Positions 7,625 to 17,067 are shown, counted from the first letter of the stretch. The stretch is DNA of 64,000 bases from Phycisphaerales bacterium (GCA_020850415.1 JADZER010000060.1:1-64000), one strand, 5' to 3'. Notes: generated by a model from the letters alone, not told the origin. Numbers and translations are program-made.

Positions 7625-9700
7625 CTACGCCAGGAAGTCCAGGAGCGAGAGGCTCGCGAGGATCCCGGTGGTCTGCATGCCTGCCTGGAGCTGGGTCTGC
7701 AGGAGCGCAAGCCTGGACGCCGCCTGCGCAAAGTCCGCGTCCTGCAGGTCGCTCAGCAGCATCTCGTCGAGCAAGTTCCGATCCTCCAGGGCCGTTGTTT
7801 CCCGATCGACGCGTTGGGCGTAGCCCCCGACGAGGGCCCGCGTTTCCGCGAGAGCGTCTACCGCCGCTCCGATGCTCTCCCCCGCAAGAGCTATGCCACT
7901 CGTGTCGTCGTTCTCCAGGGCGTTGCGGAGGTCCAGGAGCCATCCGAAGATGCTTTCCGGCCGGACCTTCGCCTTGTCCAGCCCGTGCAGGGTGGAGCCG
8001 TCGGCGCTGAGGGCGCCCCCCAGCAGGCCGAGGTCCGACGCGGCCTGGGAGTTGTTTCGGGGCTCGATGGTCAGGTCGCCGGTCATCCCGGCGGCGGACG
8101 AGTCCTGGCTCAGCACGATGCCGTTGGCCCCGTCGGCGAGGGCCGCCCGGAAGAGTGTGGTGGGCTGCCCCAGGTCGGTGAGCTGCTCGGCGGCCTGGCT
8201 GTTGATCGCCTCGAGGAGGGTCTCGACGGTGACGACATCGTCGGGGGCGAGGTTGATGTCGAGCTCGATGCCGTTGCCGAGGGTGATGGTGAAGTCCACA
8301 TCGAGGGTGGGGTCGGGGTCGCCTGTCTCGGGGTTGACCGCCCCGGAGATGTAGCGCACGCCGCGCCCGTCGTTGAAGTCGCTGAGGCGGGTGGTGTCGT
8401 CGAGGGATCGGATGCCGAGGGCGGAGGCGGTGCCGTCGTTGCCGGCGACCTCCTCGATGGCGAGGGCTCCCTCGGCACCGGTGGCGACCTCGCTGAGGAC
8501 ATCGATCCCGGTGCCGTCGGCGTTGATCTCGACCCGGACGCCGATCCCGGCGGCCTCGATGCGGTTCCGGATGTCCTGGAGTGTCTCGGCCCCGTCGAGG
8601 TCGACGATCCGGGCCACGCCGTGCCCGGCCATGTGGAACTGCCCGAGGGTGACCCCGTCGAGGCCGCGCATCGAGGAGATGGCGGTGGTCCATGTGAGCC
8701 GGGGGGCGAGGGCCAGGCCGGCGTCGGAGGCGGCGTCGAAGCTGAGGCCGGCGTCGTCGGCGAGGCCGAGGTCCTGGGCGGTGGTGCCGGTGCCCACATC
8801 GCTGAAGACCAGGGTGGGGTTGGTCCCGGCGCCGTCGTCGACATCGACCGTGAGGGTCTCGCCGGAGAAGGACACGCCGAGGGGGCCGAGGACGGTGACG
8901 CCCTCGGCGGTCTCGTAGGCGCGGATCGCGGCGGTCACGGCGTCGAGGACATCGTCGACGGTCTGGGCGGCGGAGAGGTCGATCTCGTGGGGGTCGTCGC
9001 CGTCGAAACTGAAGGTGATGACGCCGGCCTGGACGCCGAGGCCTCGGGCGCCGTCGGTGTCATCGAGGCGGGTGGTGCGGGTGAGGTCGGGGTCGAGGTC
9101 GGCGGTTCCCCGGACGCGGTTTGAGGTCTTGCCGAGGAGGGTGTCGCCGCCGATGGTGACGGGGACGGAGCTGCCCAGGCCGAGGTCGGTGACGAGGCCC
9201 GGTCCCTCGCCGCGGTACCGGTAGCCGCTGAGGAACTGGTCGATGGGCTGTCGGTTCGGGGTGCTGCCCCCGAAGGCGTAGCCGACCCGGGACTGGCGGT
9301 TTGCGATCTCGTAGAGGCCCTCGATGATGGACTCGATGACGACGGCCTGGCTGGCTCGTTCCCCGGAGCTTGCGCCGAAGTTGGCCTGCTCGCTGGCGAT
9401 GGACTGGGCCTGGAGGAGGAGGTCGGCGGCCTCGCTCAGGGCCTGGTCGAGGGTTGCCAGGGAGCTGTCGGCGACCTCGAGGTTGCGGGCGATCTGGGTG
9501 GCGCGGTCGAGCCTCCCCTGGACGGCGGCGATGGCGACGGCCTTGACGGCGTCGTCGCTGGGCTTGGTGATGGCCTTGCCGGTGGCGAGCTGGTTTGAGA
9601 TCCGGAACATCTCGAGGTTGGTGCGGGCGATGTTGATGAGGGAGGACTGCGAGCGGAAGAGGTCCGGGACGCGGCCGAGGTTGCTGGGGATGCTGGACAT
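7625..9700 (-). CDS. flgL: Flagellar hook-associated protein 3 FlgL
   Basis: Hook-filament junction protein. 691 aa, about twice the enterobacterial FlgL (~317 aa), with the extra length in an Asp/Gly/Thr-rich central region (~200-600). The N-terminus (NLEMFRISNQLATGKAITKPSDD) and C-terminus (LQDADFAQAASRLALLQTQL) have the flagellin-like heptad ends that define FlgL/FlaG-type junction proteins. SD AAGGAG is 7 nt before the ATG. Directly downstream of flgK (10 bp), so co-transcribed. Confidence 0.88.
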   Translation of the reverse strand: MSSIPSNLGRVPDLFRSQSSLINIARTNLEMFRISNQLATGKAITKPSDDAVKAVAIAAVQGRLDRATQIARNLEVADSSLATLDQALSEAADLLLQAQSIASEQANFGASSGERASQAVVIESIIEGLYEIANRQSRVGYAFGGSTPNRQPIDQFLSGYRYRGEGPGLVTDLGLGSSVPVTIGGDTLLGKTSNRVRGTADLDPDLTRTTRLDDTDGARGLGVQAGVITFSFDGDDPHEIDLSAAQTVDDVLDAVTAAIRAYETAEGVTVLGPLGVSFSGETLTVDVDDGAGTNPTLVFSDVGTGTTAQDLGLADDAGLSFDAASDAGLALAPRLTWTTAISSMRGLDGVTLGQFHMAGHGVARIVDLDGAETLQDIRNRIEAAGIGVRVEINADGTGIDVLSEVATGAEGALAIEEVAGNDGTASALGIRSLDDTTRLSDFNDGRGVRYISGAVNPETGDPDPTLDVDFTITLGNGIELDINLAPDDVVTVETLLEAINSQAAEQLTDLGQPTTLFRAALADGANGIVLSQDSSAAGMTGDLTIEPRNNSQAASDLGLLGGALSADGSTLHGLDKAKVRPESIFGWLLDLRNALENDDTSGIALAGESIGAAVDALAETRALVGGYAQRVDRETTALEDRNLLDEMLLSDLQDADFAQAASRLALLQTQLQAGMQTTGILASLSLLDFLA

Positions 9701-9710
9701 GGCTTGCTCC

Positions 9711-11447
9711 TTAGATCACGGCCAGCAGGGTGTCGAGCAGCTCTCTGGCGACGGAGATGACCCTCGCGGAGCCCTCGTACTGCTTCTGGTAGTTGATGAG
9801 GTTGATGGATTCCTCGTCGATGCTCACGCCGCTGACGGAGGCGCGCTGGGCCTCGAGGCTCTGCTGGACGATCTGGGTGGATTCGAGCCTGTCGGCGGCG
9901 TACTCGGCGTCGACGGCGACGCGCTGGACGCGGTCGCCCCAGTAGCCCAGGAGGCTGTCCCCCTGGAGGGCGTCGAGGCCCTGGTCCTGGAGCTGGGCGA
10001 TGCCCATCGCGGTGCCGTTGGCGACCATGGCGCCGTCGACGATCCGGCCGATGGCGAGCTGTGAGGGGTCGTCGAGGAGGTCGTCGCGGACGCCGATGTC
10101 GGCGGCGGTGGCGCCCTGGAAGTAGGCGTTGACGCCGAGGACGGCGAGGACGCCGGAGGTGTCCTCGGAGAAGGAGACCTCGTAGCCGGCGTCGGCGGTG
10201 ATGCGGAGGCGTCCGTCGGCGGTGAAGGCGGCGCCGAGGTTGTCGATGCCGGCGAGGGCGGCGCGGATGTCCTCGGCGGAGGTGTCGTCGTCGTAGCCCG
10301 CCTCGCCGGCGTTGGTGAGTCCGTCGAGGTCGACATCGACGCGGACGCTCTGGACCAGCCCGCTGGCCTGGTGCTTGATGTTGACGATGAAGCCGCCGTT
10401 CTGGGCGGCGTAGGGCAGGTCGCTGAAGGTGTCGTTGGCGGAGGAGTTCATGGCGACGGTGCGGTCGGCGGCGGGGATGGTGAGAAGGCCGGTCATCTGG
10501 GAGACGCCGGGCTCGGCGGCGCCGGTGGCGTGGAGCTTGTTGACCTCGAAGATGAGCTGGGCGGCGATGCCGTCGAGGGTGTCGAGGGTCTCCTCGATGC
10601 CGACATCGCGGCTGGCGATCAGGCCGCCGACGGTCCCGCCGGCGATATCGAGCGGCTGGCTGTTGCTGGCGAGCATGACGACGGTGGTGAGTCTGGAGCC
10701 GTCGGAGTCCTGTCGGACATCGATGCCGAGGCTGCTGGCGCCCATGACGACGGGGGTCCCGGCGATCATGATGTCGTACTGGCCGTCGGGCTGCTCGACG
10801 ACGGTGGTGTCGACGAGCTCGCTGAGGGTGGTGACGAGGGAGTCCCGCTGGTCGCGGAGGCCGTTGGCGTTGGGCTTGCCGCGTTCGGTCTGGGCGATGG
10901 CCTTGTTGACCTCGGCGATCTGTGCGAGCAGTTCGTTGGCGCGTCCGACGAGGCCGCCGATCTGGTCCTGGATCTGGTCCCGGACCTGGATGACATCCCG
11001 CCGGATGCGTTGCATGAAGTCGGCGAGTCGCTGGCCCTGGCGGACGACGACGGTGTTGGACTGCTCGAGGTTGGCTGCCTCGGACCAGGTGCCGAAGAAG
11101 CCGGCGAGCTCGCTGGAGAAGTCGTTGCCGGTGAGTTCCTGGAGGGCGGACTCGAGTGAGCTGAGGGAGTCGAGCTGGGCGGCGGCGGCGGTCTGCTCGG
11201 ATTGGCTGACCCAGAGGCGGGACTGGAGGGCGCTTGAGACCTGTCGCTGGACATTGGAGATGCTGACGCCGCGCCCGATGGTGCCGATCGAGCCCCAGGA
11301 CTGCCCGCGCGCCGGGGTGAGCGACATGAGCTGCCGGGAGTAGCCGGGCGTGGAGGCGTTGGCGATGTTGTTGGCGGCGACCTGGACGCCGGCCTGGCTG
11401 GCGGTCAGGCCGCTCCGTCCGATCAGCATGGCGGCGGTCAGGCTCAT
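9711..11447 (-). CDS. flgK: Flagellar hook-associated protein 1 FlgK
   Basis: First hook-filament junction protein. 578 aa, close to typical. The N-terminal rod/hook motif is intact (SGLTASQAGVQVAANNIANASTPGYSRQ), and the C-terminal DUF1078-type helix is present (GVSIDEESINLINYQKQYEGSARVI, with LLDTLLAVI at the end). SD GAGGAA is 4 nt upstream. Between an flgN-like chaperone gene (7 bp) and flgL (10 bp): chaperone plus both clients in one unit. Confidence 0.93.
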   Translation of the reverse strand: MSLTAAMLIGRSGLTASQAGVQVAANNIANASTPGYSRQLMSLTPARGQSWGSIGTIGRGVSISNVQRQVSSALQSRLWVSQSEQTAAAAQLDSLSSLESALQELTGNDFSSELAGFFGTWSEAANLEQSNTVVVRQGQRLADFMQRIRRDVIQVRDQIQDQIGGLVGRANELLAQIAEVNKAIAQTERGKPNANGLRDQRDSLVTTLSELVDTTVVEQPDGQYDIMIAGTPVVMGASSLGIDVRQDSDGSRLTTVVMLASNSQPLDIAGGTVGGLIASRDVGIEETLDTLDGIAAQLIFEVNKLHATGAAEPGVSQMTGLLTIPAADRTVAMNSSANDTFSDLPYAAQNGGFIVNIKHQASGLVQSVRVDVDLDGLTNAGEAGYDDDTSAEDIRAALAGIDNLGAAFTADGRLRITADAGYEVSFSEDTSGVLAVLGVNAYFQGATAADIGVRDDLLDDPSQLAIGRIVDGAMVANGTAMGIAQLQDQGLDALQGDSLLGYWGDRVQRVAVDAEYAADRLESTQIVQQSLEAQRASVSGVSIDEESINLINYQKQYEGSARVISVARELLDTLLAVI

Positions 11448-11454
11448 GGGTTCC

Positions 11455-12003
11455 TCACGAGGTCATGTCGATGCCGGAGACGACGCGGGCGCCGGCGTCG
11501 ACGCGCCCGGCGCGGCCGTAGGTGCCCGCGTGGTTGAGGCTCTGCTGGACCTGCTGCACGACGCCTCGGACATGGCGGAGCATGGAGTCGGCGGCGGCCC
11601 GGAGGCGTCGCTGGTCGGTGCGGGCCTTGATGACCAGCTCGCGGAGGGTCGAGGCCATGTCGAGGGCGCGGCTGCGTCCGGGCTCGGGGAGCCGGGCGGC
11701 GAGTTCGGAGAGGGTGGCGTCGGGGGCGCCGGGGGCCATCGCCTCGGCGATCTGCCTTCTCTCGGCGTCGAGGTTGGCGATGCGGACGCAGGCGTCGGTG
11801 ACGAGCTCGCGTGATCGGGCGATGGCGGTGGTGTCGGCGTTTCGGATCGCCTCGCGGTGCTGGTCGGAGGCGCTGACGAAGGCCTCGTGGGCGCGGACGA
11901 GATCGGTGAGGAGGTCCTCGAGGGCGCGGGGCGGCTGGGGCGCGGGGCGGGCGGGTTGTGGTGGGGGTTGTCGTTGGGGCTGTCGGGGGGTGGGCTTTGG
12001 CAT
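11455..12003 (-). CDS. flgN: FlgN-like flagellar export chaperone
   Basis: 182 aa. A Pro/Gln/Arg-rich N-terminal ~27 residues is followed by an all-alpha protein with heptads (ALEDLLTDLVRAHEAFVSASDQ, then ALDMASTLRELVIKARTDQRR), typical of FlgN, the chaperone of FlgK and FlgL. Sequence similarity in this family is low, so the call leans on helix pattern, size and position directly upstream of flgK. The start at 12003 has GGAGGAA about 10 nt upstream. Confidence 0.7.
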   Translation of the reverse strand: MPKPTPRQPQRQPPPQPARPAPQPPRALEDLLTDLVRAHEAFVSASDQHREAIRNADTTAIARSRELVTDACVRIANLDAERRQIAEAMAPGAPDATLSELAARLPEPGRSRALDMASTLRELVIKARTDQRRLRAAADSMLRHVRGVVQQVQQSLNHAGTYGRAGRVDAGARVVSGIDMTS

Positions 12004-12030
12004 GTCGCCGGTTCCTCCGGCGTCGCCCGG

Positions 12031-12447
12031 CTAGGTGCGGGCGGCGGTTGGTGTCTGCGCTTCCGTGCGCAGATGGCTACGCAGATCGCGTGCCAGGCGG
12101 TCGACGAGCGGGAACCGCGCCCCGGAGGTGATCTCGTGCGCAAGTCTTGCGTCGAGCATGGATCGGAACTGCTTCTCGCCGTCGGTCGGGGCGAAGGGCG
12201 GGGCGGCCTGGCTGGTCTCGCGGAGCTGCTTGAGGATGGGCTCGACGAGGACGGCGGCGACAAGCTGCTCGGCGGCGTCGCGGGCGCGGGCGTCGGTGGC
12301 GGCGTCGGGGTCTTCTGGCCCGGCGGCGCGCTCGGCCATCGACATGATCCGCGAGAAGGCGGAGTGCTCGCGGGCCAGGCCGGTCCGGGCCGTCGGGGTG
12401 CTGAGGCCCGCGCCGGGCGTGGGGGTTGTCGGGGCGCCGATCTGCAT
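12031..12447 (-). CDS. FlgJ N-terminal-like rod-binding protein
   Basis: 138 aa. Contains the rod-binding signature of FlgJ N-terminal domains: AAEQLVAAVLVEPILKQLRE, then EKQFRSMLDARLAHEI. The muramidase domain of enterobacterial FlgJ is absent, as is common outside gamma-proteobacteria, so a separate peptidoglycan hydrolase would be needed. It starts 2 nt after the flgI stop, which suggests translational coupling. It caps the rod during assembly. Confidence 0.8.
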   Translation of the reverse strand: MQIGAPTTPTPGAGLSTPTARTGLAREHSAFSRIMSMAERAAGPEDPDAATDARARDAAEQLVAAVLVEPILKQLRETSQAAPPFAPTDGEKQFRSMLDARLAHEITSGARFPLVDRLARDLRSHLRTEAQTPTAART

Positions 12448-12449
12448 GG

Positions 12450-13550
12450 CTACTTGATGATCAGTCGGGCGTGGAGCTGGCCCTGGGCGTGGATCTGCTC
12501 GATGATGGCGATCCGCTCGTCCGGGGGGACATTGAGCTGGTCGAACGCGGCGAGGAGTTCCTGCAGGCGCGTGCCGCGGGGGGAGGCGGGGTCTTCGGTC
12601 GAGAGCCCCATCCAGCTGGTCTGGCGGACCAGGGGGTCCGCGGGCGTGGGGACCGGGGCCGGCATGGTGCTGACGATGCTGATCCCGTTGGAGCTGACGG
12701 CGACGGGGCTGACGCGGACATCGCCGGTGAAGCTGATGGTGCCGCGCCGGACATCGCAGATGACCTGGGCGGGGAGGCGGAGGAGTTCGACGGCGATGGG
12801 TGTGGACATGATGCCGGCGATGAAGGGGGCCGGGTCGGCCTGCTCGCCCTGGGGGATGTCGACGGCGATGGTGCGGTCGTCGAGGGCCTTGGCGATCCGC
12901 ATGCCCTCGGCGGCGGGGGTGGCGAAGTACTCGTCGTTGATGGCGGTGGCGATCTGGGAGGTGGAGCCGAAGCCGCGGTACTGGCCCTCGACCACGAGGG
13001 TGAAGTGGGATTTGGGGGTCGGCGGCACGAGGGCCCTGGCGATCTTGGCGCCGCCGGACACGCGTGCGGTGGTGGGGGTGCCGGGGTCGAGCACGGCGAT
13101 GGGGCCGTCGGCCCAGGCGAAGACGGGAGATCCCTGGAGGGGGCCCTGCATGGGGGTCATGAAGAGCTGTCCGCCCAGGAGGCTCTGGGAGGTGCCGAGG
13201 GTTGAGACGGTGACATCGAGGGAGTCGTTGACCTGGGCGCCGCCTCGGGGGATCTCGCAGGTGACCATGACGAGGGCGACGCTGCGGGTCTTGGCGAGTT
13301 CTTCGAGATCGGGGACGGGGTTGCCGCTGGCCTCGAGGATCTTGGCCAGGGGGCGGGCCATGGCGGGCTCCTTGCCGGAGTCGCCGGTGCCGGGAAGGCC
13401 GATGACCAGGCCCATGCCGCGGAGCGAGTAGCGGCTGTCGGTGCTGAGCCGGGCGAGTTCCTGCACGGCGACGGTCTGGGCGCGGAGGGAACCGGTCCAG
13501 CAGGCGGCGAGGAGAATGGCGAGAGTGAGGAGTGGGCGGGACCGGGTCAT
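12450..13550 (-). CDS. flgI: Flagellar P-ring protein FlgI
   Basis: Periplasmic P-ring subunit around the distal rod. 366 aa with a Sec signal peptide (residues 1-24, ends SLRAQ). Family signatures include LRGMGLVIGLPGTGDSG, VTCEIPRGGAQVNDSLDVTVS and LLGGQLFMTPMQG; the C-terminal part (DVRRGTISFTGDVRVSPVAV) matches the conserved FlgI core. The presence of P-ring and L-ring genes indicates a Gram-negative-type basal body. Between flgH and the FlgJ-like gene. Confidence 0.93.
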   Translation of the reverse strand: MTRSRPLLTLAILLAACWTGSLRAQTVAVQELARLSTDSRYSLRGMGLVIGLPGTGDSGKEPAMARPLAKILEASGNPVPDLEELAKTRSVALVMVTCEIPRGGAQVNDSLDVTVSTLGTSQSLLGGQLFMTPMQGPLQGSPVFAWADGPIAVLDPGTPTTARVSGGAKIARALVPPTPKSHFTLVVEGQYRGFGSTSQIATAINDEYFATPAAEGMRIAKALDDRTIAVDIPQGEQADPAPFIAGIMSTPIAVELLRLPAQVICDVRRGTISFTGDVRVSPVAVSSNGISIVSTMPAPVPTPADPLVRQTSWMGLSTEDPASPRGTRLQELLAAFDQLNVPPDERIAIIEQIHAQGQLHARLIIK

Positions 13551-13597
13551 CGCGGATCCTCCGCTGGGGTGGTGGTGGGGCGACGGAGTGGGGGGGA

Positions 13598-14296
13598 TCA
13601 GAAGTTGAAGATGGCCTCGAGGACGCGGGGGATGAAGCCCTTCTTGGCGGTGTTGGTTACCTCGCCGGTGGTGGTCTGGCTGAGCCTGAGGTCGGCGAGC
13701 TGTGAGGAGTTGACGGTGTTGGCGTCGGTGATGTCCTCCTGGCGGCAGACGCCGGAGAGGACGATGGTCTTGGCCTCGCCGTCCTGGCTCTCGACGAGCT
13801 TGCGGGCCTCGACGACGAGGTTGCCGTTGGGCTTGACATCGATGATCTCGGCGGTGATCCGTGCGACGAAGCGGTCGGAGCGTTTGGCGGTGCCCTCGCC
13901 CTTGAACTTCTGCTTGCTGCCGAGGTCGAGGGCGGCGAGGCTGTCGCGATCGCCTGCCTCCAGGCGCAGCTCGAGGAGTTGGAGCAGGTCGGGGAAGGAC
14001 CCGACATCGCCGGAGAGGTCGTAGTCCTTCTTGGTGTCGAGGGTCTGCTTGCTCTCGGCCGAGCTGGTCTCGTCGATGATGAGGGTGATCAGGTCGTGGA
14101 CGGCGAACTTCTTGGGCTGCGGGACATCGATGTAGTAGAGGCTGACGGCCCGGAGCGGGGCGTCGGGGTCGGGCTCGCCCAGCTCGTTGGTGGGCAGCTC
14201 GACGGAGTACTCATAGAAGGATTGGGCGCCGGCGGCGGGGGCCAGCGCCAGAACTGCGCCCAGGGTGAGCAAGGTTCGCGCGTGGGTCCGGGGCAT
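13598..14296 (-). CDS. flgH: Flagellar L-ring protein FlgH
   Basis: Outer-membrane L-ring subunit. 232 aa from 14296, where GCAGGAG precedes the ATG by 8 nt; an in-frame ATG at 14341 lies too far upstream. Signatures: HDLITLIIDETSSAESKQTLDTKKD, LVVEARKLVESQDGE.KTIVLSGVCR, and the C-terminal EVTNTAKKGFIPRVL. The signal peptide (1-22, APAAGAQS) has no lipobox cysteine, whereas classical FlgH is a lipoprotein. This suggests a different way of anchoring in the outer membrane. Confidence 0.88.
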   Translation of the reverse strand: MPRTHARTLLTLGAVLALAPAAGAQSFYEYSVELPTNELGEPDPDAPLRAVSLYYIDVPQPKKFAVHDLITLIIDETSSAESKQTLDTKKDYDLSGDVGSFPDLLQLLELRLEAGDRDSLAALDLGSKQKFKGEGTAKRSDRFVARITAEIIDVKPNGNLVVEARKLVESQDGEAKTIVLSGVCRQEDITDANTVNSSQLADLRLSQTTTGEVTNTAKKGFIPRVLEAIFNF

Positions 14297-14337
14297 GGGC
14301 GGGCTCCTGCGGTTGGGCGGGCGGGCGCCGGGTGGGT

Positions 14338-15408
14338 TCACCCGGCGTCGTCACCCAACGCAAGCCTCGTGCCCGCGGGGTCGGCGAAGCCGATCGCCGC
14401 CTGGCCACGCCCGACCACCACCGCGCGGAAGCGCTGGCGGGGGTTGTCGCGAGCGGCGAACTCGATGGTCTGGCCCTGGGTCGCGTCGTCCATGGCGTAG
14501 GCCTCGCGACGGAGGATCAGCTCGCCGCAGCGGACACGGACCTGGACCCGGTCGCCCCGGTGGACGAGCACGGGCGGCTCGATGAGGTGTGACTGGACGA
14601 GCTCGCCGGGCTCGAGCCGGCGTTTGGTGACCGAGCCGACGGCCAGGCCGGGGTCGACCACGCGGTCGGTGGGGGCCACCCAGCGCTGCTCGATGGCGAT
14701 GTCCGCGGCTTCGATCGGCGCGGCGCGGGGCAGGACCCGGGACACGACCGCGACGGGGCGCAGCACCTGCACGCCCACGCGGATCGTGCGGCGCTCGGAC
14801 CGGCCGTCGGCCTCGTAGAGGCGCACGCCCATGGGCATGCGCTCGGAGGAGCCGACGGCGGTGACCTCCAGCAGGCGGGCGCCGGGGACGGTGTCGAGGA
14901 ACTCGCGGTCCTGGGGCTCGAAGGCGAGGCGCAGGGCGGTGGGGTCGGTCTGGAGGACGCGGGCGATCTCGCGGGCGACGGCGCCGCGGATGGTGTCGAG
15001 GCCGATCAGCGTGCCCGCGTCGGGGACGGGGCCGGTCTCCGGGCGTTCCTGGTCGTCCTGGGGCGGGGTGAGGATGGGCCGGACGGCCTGGACATCGCAC
15101 GCCGACCCGGAGAGCGCGACCATGCCGGCGGCCTCGCCGAGCTCGGCTTCGAGGGCCTCGCGGACTTGGTCGATCTCCACGCGGAACCAGCCGCCGGCGT
15201 CGGTGGGCTGGTCCTGGGGCGATTCGACGAGCACGAGGGCGGCGAGGCGTGCGGCGGCGGGGCCTTGGACGCGGGCGACATCGCCGAGGAGCACGGGCCG
15301 CCCGGGCTCGACCCTGGCGGTGCGCAAGAGGGTGAGCGCGTCCTGTGCCCTGGCGCCTGCGGCGGCGAGGAGGGCGACGGCGATCGAGATGAGCGTCCGT
15401 GCGTGCAT
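14338..15408 (-). CDS. flgA: Flagellar P-ring assembly chaperone FlgA
   Basis: Periplasmic chaperone for P-ring formation. 356 aa, larger than proteobacterial FlgA (~220 aa). Signal peptide 1-21 (GARAQ). The C-terminal half has the SAF-type domain of FlgA: VVSRVLPRAAPIEAADIAIEQRWV, VGSVTKRRLEPGELVQ, RGDRVQVRVRCGELILRREAYAMDDATQGQTI. The N-terminal ~150 residues resemble nothing I know and carry an LLGDVARVQG segment. Ends 41 bp before flgH. Confidence 0.85.
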   Translation of the reverse strand: MHARTLISIAVALLAAAGARAQDALTLLRTARVEPGRPVLLGDVARVQGPAAARLAALVLVESPQDQPTDAGGWFRVEIDQVREALEAELGEAAGMVALSGSACDVQAVRPILTPPQDDQERPETGPVPDAGTLIGLDTIRGAVAREIARVLQTDPTALRLAFEPQDREFLDTVPGARLLEVTAVGSSERMPMGVRLYEADGRSERRTIRVGVQVLRPVAVVSRVLPRAAPIEAADIAIEQRWVAPTDRVVDPGLAVGSVTKRRLEPGELVQSHLIEPPVLVHRGDRVQVRVRCGELILRREAYAMDDATQGQTIEFAARDNPRQRFRAVVVGRGQAAIGFADPAGTRLALGDDAG

Positions 15409-15450
15409 GGCACCGACCTCCGGTCAGTGGGCGCGGGGGGGCGCGGGGGA

Positions 15451-16260
15451 TTACCGCCTGAGCTGGGCGATGGAGCGGAGCGTTTCGTCGGCGGCGCGGA
15501 TGGAGTTGCTGTTCATCTCGAAGGCCCGCTGGGTGCGGATCATCTCGATCAGCTCGCGGGTGGGGTCGACATTGGAGGTTTCGAGGATGCCCTGCAGGAT
15601 GGTGCCGCGGCTTTCTTCGCCGGGGTTGCCCTCGAGGGGTGGCCCGCTGGCGGCGGTCTCGACGAAGAGGTTCTCGCCGACCTGGGCGAGGCCGGTGGGG
15701 TTGATGAAGGTGGCGATCTGGAGCTGGCCGATCTCGGTGGGCTCGGCGTTGCCGGGCTGGAGGACCATGACGCGTCCGTCGGCCTGGATGGTGATCTTCT
15801 CGGCGTCGTCAGGGATGACGATGTTGGGGTCGAGCCGGCGTCCCTGGTCGTTGGCGAGGACGATCTCGCCGTCGGAGTTGAGGGTGAAGTTGCCGGCGCG
15901 GGTGTAGGCCATGCCGTTGGGGCCGAGTTCGTCCTGGACGGAAACCCGGAAGAAGCCGGGTCCGTTGATCATGAGGTCGTAGGTGTTGCCGGTGGAGAGC
16001 TGGGACCCTTGCTCGAAGTTGACCTGGGTGCCGGAGACGAGGACGCCGAGGCCGACATAGAGGCCGGTCGGTCGCTCGTCGCCGTGGGCGTTCTCGACGC
16101 CGGGCTGGGCCCGCTCGATGTACATGAGGTCCTGGAAGTTGGCGCGGCTGGCCTTGTAGCCCGAGGTGTTGATGTTCGCCAGGTTGTTGGCGATGACATC
16201 GAGCTGGGTGTTGAGGGCCTTGAGCCCCGAGGCCGCGGACTGCATCGCGAGCACCGCCAT
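15451..16260 (-). CDS. flgG: Flagellar distal rod protein FlgG
   Basis: Distal rod subunit. 269 aa, close to typical 260. N-terminal LKALNTQLDVIANNLANINTSGYKASRANFQDLMY and C-terminal FEMNSNSIRAADETLRSIAQL are the rod/hook end motifs; the central ANGE-type segment LGVLVSGTQVNFEQGSQLSTGN is FlgG-like. SD GGAGAGG is 7 nt upstream. Follows flgF by 15 bp. Confidence 0.94.
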   Translation of the reverse strand: MAVLAMQSAASGLKALNTQLDVIANNLANINTSGYKASRANFQDLMYIERAQPGVENAHGDERPTGLYVGLGVLVSGTQVNFEQGSQLSTGNTYDLMINGPGFFRVSVQDELGPNGMAYTRAGNFTLNSDGEIVLANDQGRRLDPNIVIPDDAEKITIQADGRVMVLQPGNAEPTEIGQLQIATFINPTGLAQVGENLFVETAASGPPLEGNPGEESRGTILQGILETSNVDPTRELIEMIRTQRAFEMNSNSIRAADETLRSIAQLRR

Positions 16261-16275
16261 GGGTCAATCCTCTCC

Positions 16276-17055
16276 TTACGCCACGCGGGCGAAGCGGTTG
16301 ATGGCCTGGTCGAGCAGGCGGTCGTGGTAGCCGATCATGCCGATGTTCGCCTGGGCGTCCCGTGCGGCGGCCTCGATCTTCATGAGGGCGTCGATCTCGT
16401 TGACGCCGGACTCTTCGAGGGCGCCCTGGGTGATCTCGCCGCTGGCGGGGCGTCGGTTGGCCATCTGGGCGACATCGGGGACGAAGAGCCCGTCGGGGCC
16501 CTTCTTGAGGCTGTTGCGGTTGGTGACCTCGACGAAGCCGATCTTGGCGACGGCGGCGCCGCGCTGGGTGACGGTCCCGTCGGCGCCGATGTCCACGGGG
16601 GCGGTGTCGGTGAGCCGGACGGGCTTGCCGCCGGTGTCGACGAGGGCCATGCCGTTGGTGACGGAGACGAGGCGTCCGTCGGCGGCGCGGGTGAACCGGC
16701 CGTCGCGGGTGAGCCGGAAGCGTTCGAGGCTCTTGTCCTGCTCATCGACGAGGGTGAAGAAGCCGTCGCCGCGGATGGCGAGGTCGAGGTCGTTGCCGGT
16801 GAGCTGGATGTCCCCCTGGGTGAAGTCGGTGCGGGTGCGGTCGGCCATGACGCCGGCGCCGAGGCGTTCGATGAGGTCGTTGGAGGGGAGGTAGCCCAGG
16901 CCGTCCTCGATGGTGGCGGGGTCGCGCTGGCGGGTGGTGGTGAGGTCGGGCTTGAAGCCGGCGGTGTTCATGTTGGCGAGGTTGGAGGTGTAGAGGTCCT
17001 GCTTGTAGGCGGCGTGCAGGGCGCCGGAGGTGGAGATGTAGAGGCCGTAGTTCAT
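16276..17055 (-). CDS. flgF: Flagellar basal-body rod protein FlgF
   Basis: Proximal rod protein of the FlgF type. 259 aa. N-terminal MNYGLYISTSGALHAAYKQD and TSNLANMNTAGFKPD fit FlgF rather than FlgG; C-terminal EIDALMKIEAAARDAQANIGMIGYHDR. The start at 17055 is set by the family N-terminus. There is no Shine-Dalgarno, and a sigma-54-like site ends 13 nt upstream, so the message may be leaderless. First gene of the long flagellar block. Confidence 0.88.
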   Translation of the reverse strand: MNYGLYISTSGALHAAYKQDLYTSNLANMNTAGFKPDLTTTRQRDPATIEDGLGYLPSNDLIERLGAGVMADRTRTDFTQGDIQLTGNDLDLAIRGDGFFTLVDEQDKSLERFRLTRDGRFTRAADGRLVSVTNGMALVDTGGKPVRLTDTAPVDIGADGTVTQRGAAVAKIGFVEVTNRNSLKKGPDGLFVPDVAQMANRRPASGEITQGALEESGVNEIDALMKIEAAARDAQANIGMIGYHDRLLDQAINRFARVA

Positions 17056-17067
17056 CGGGTGATGCAA

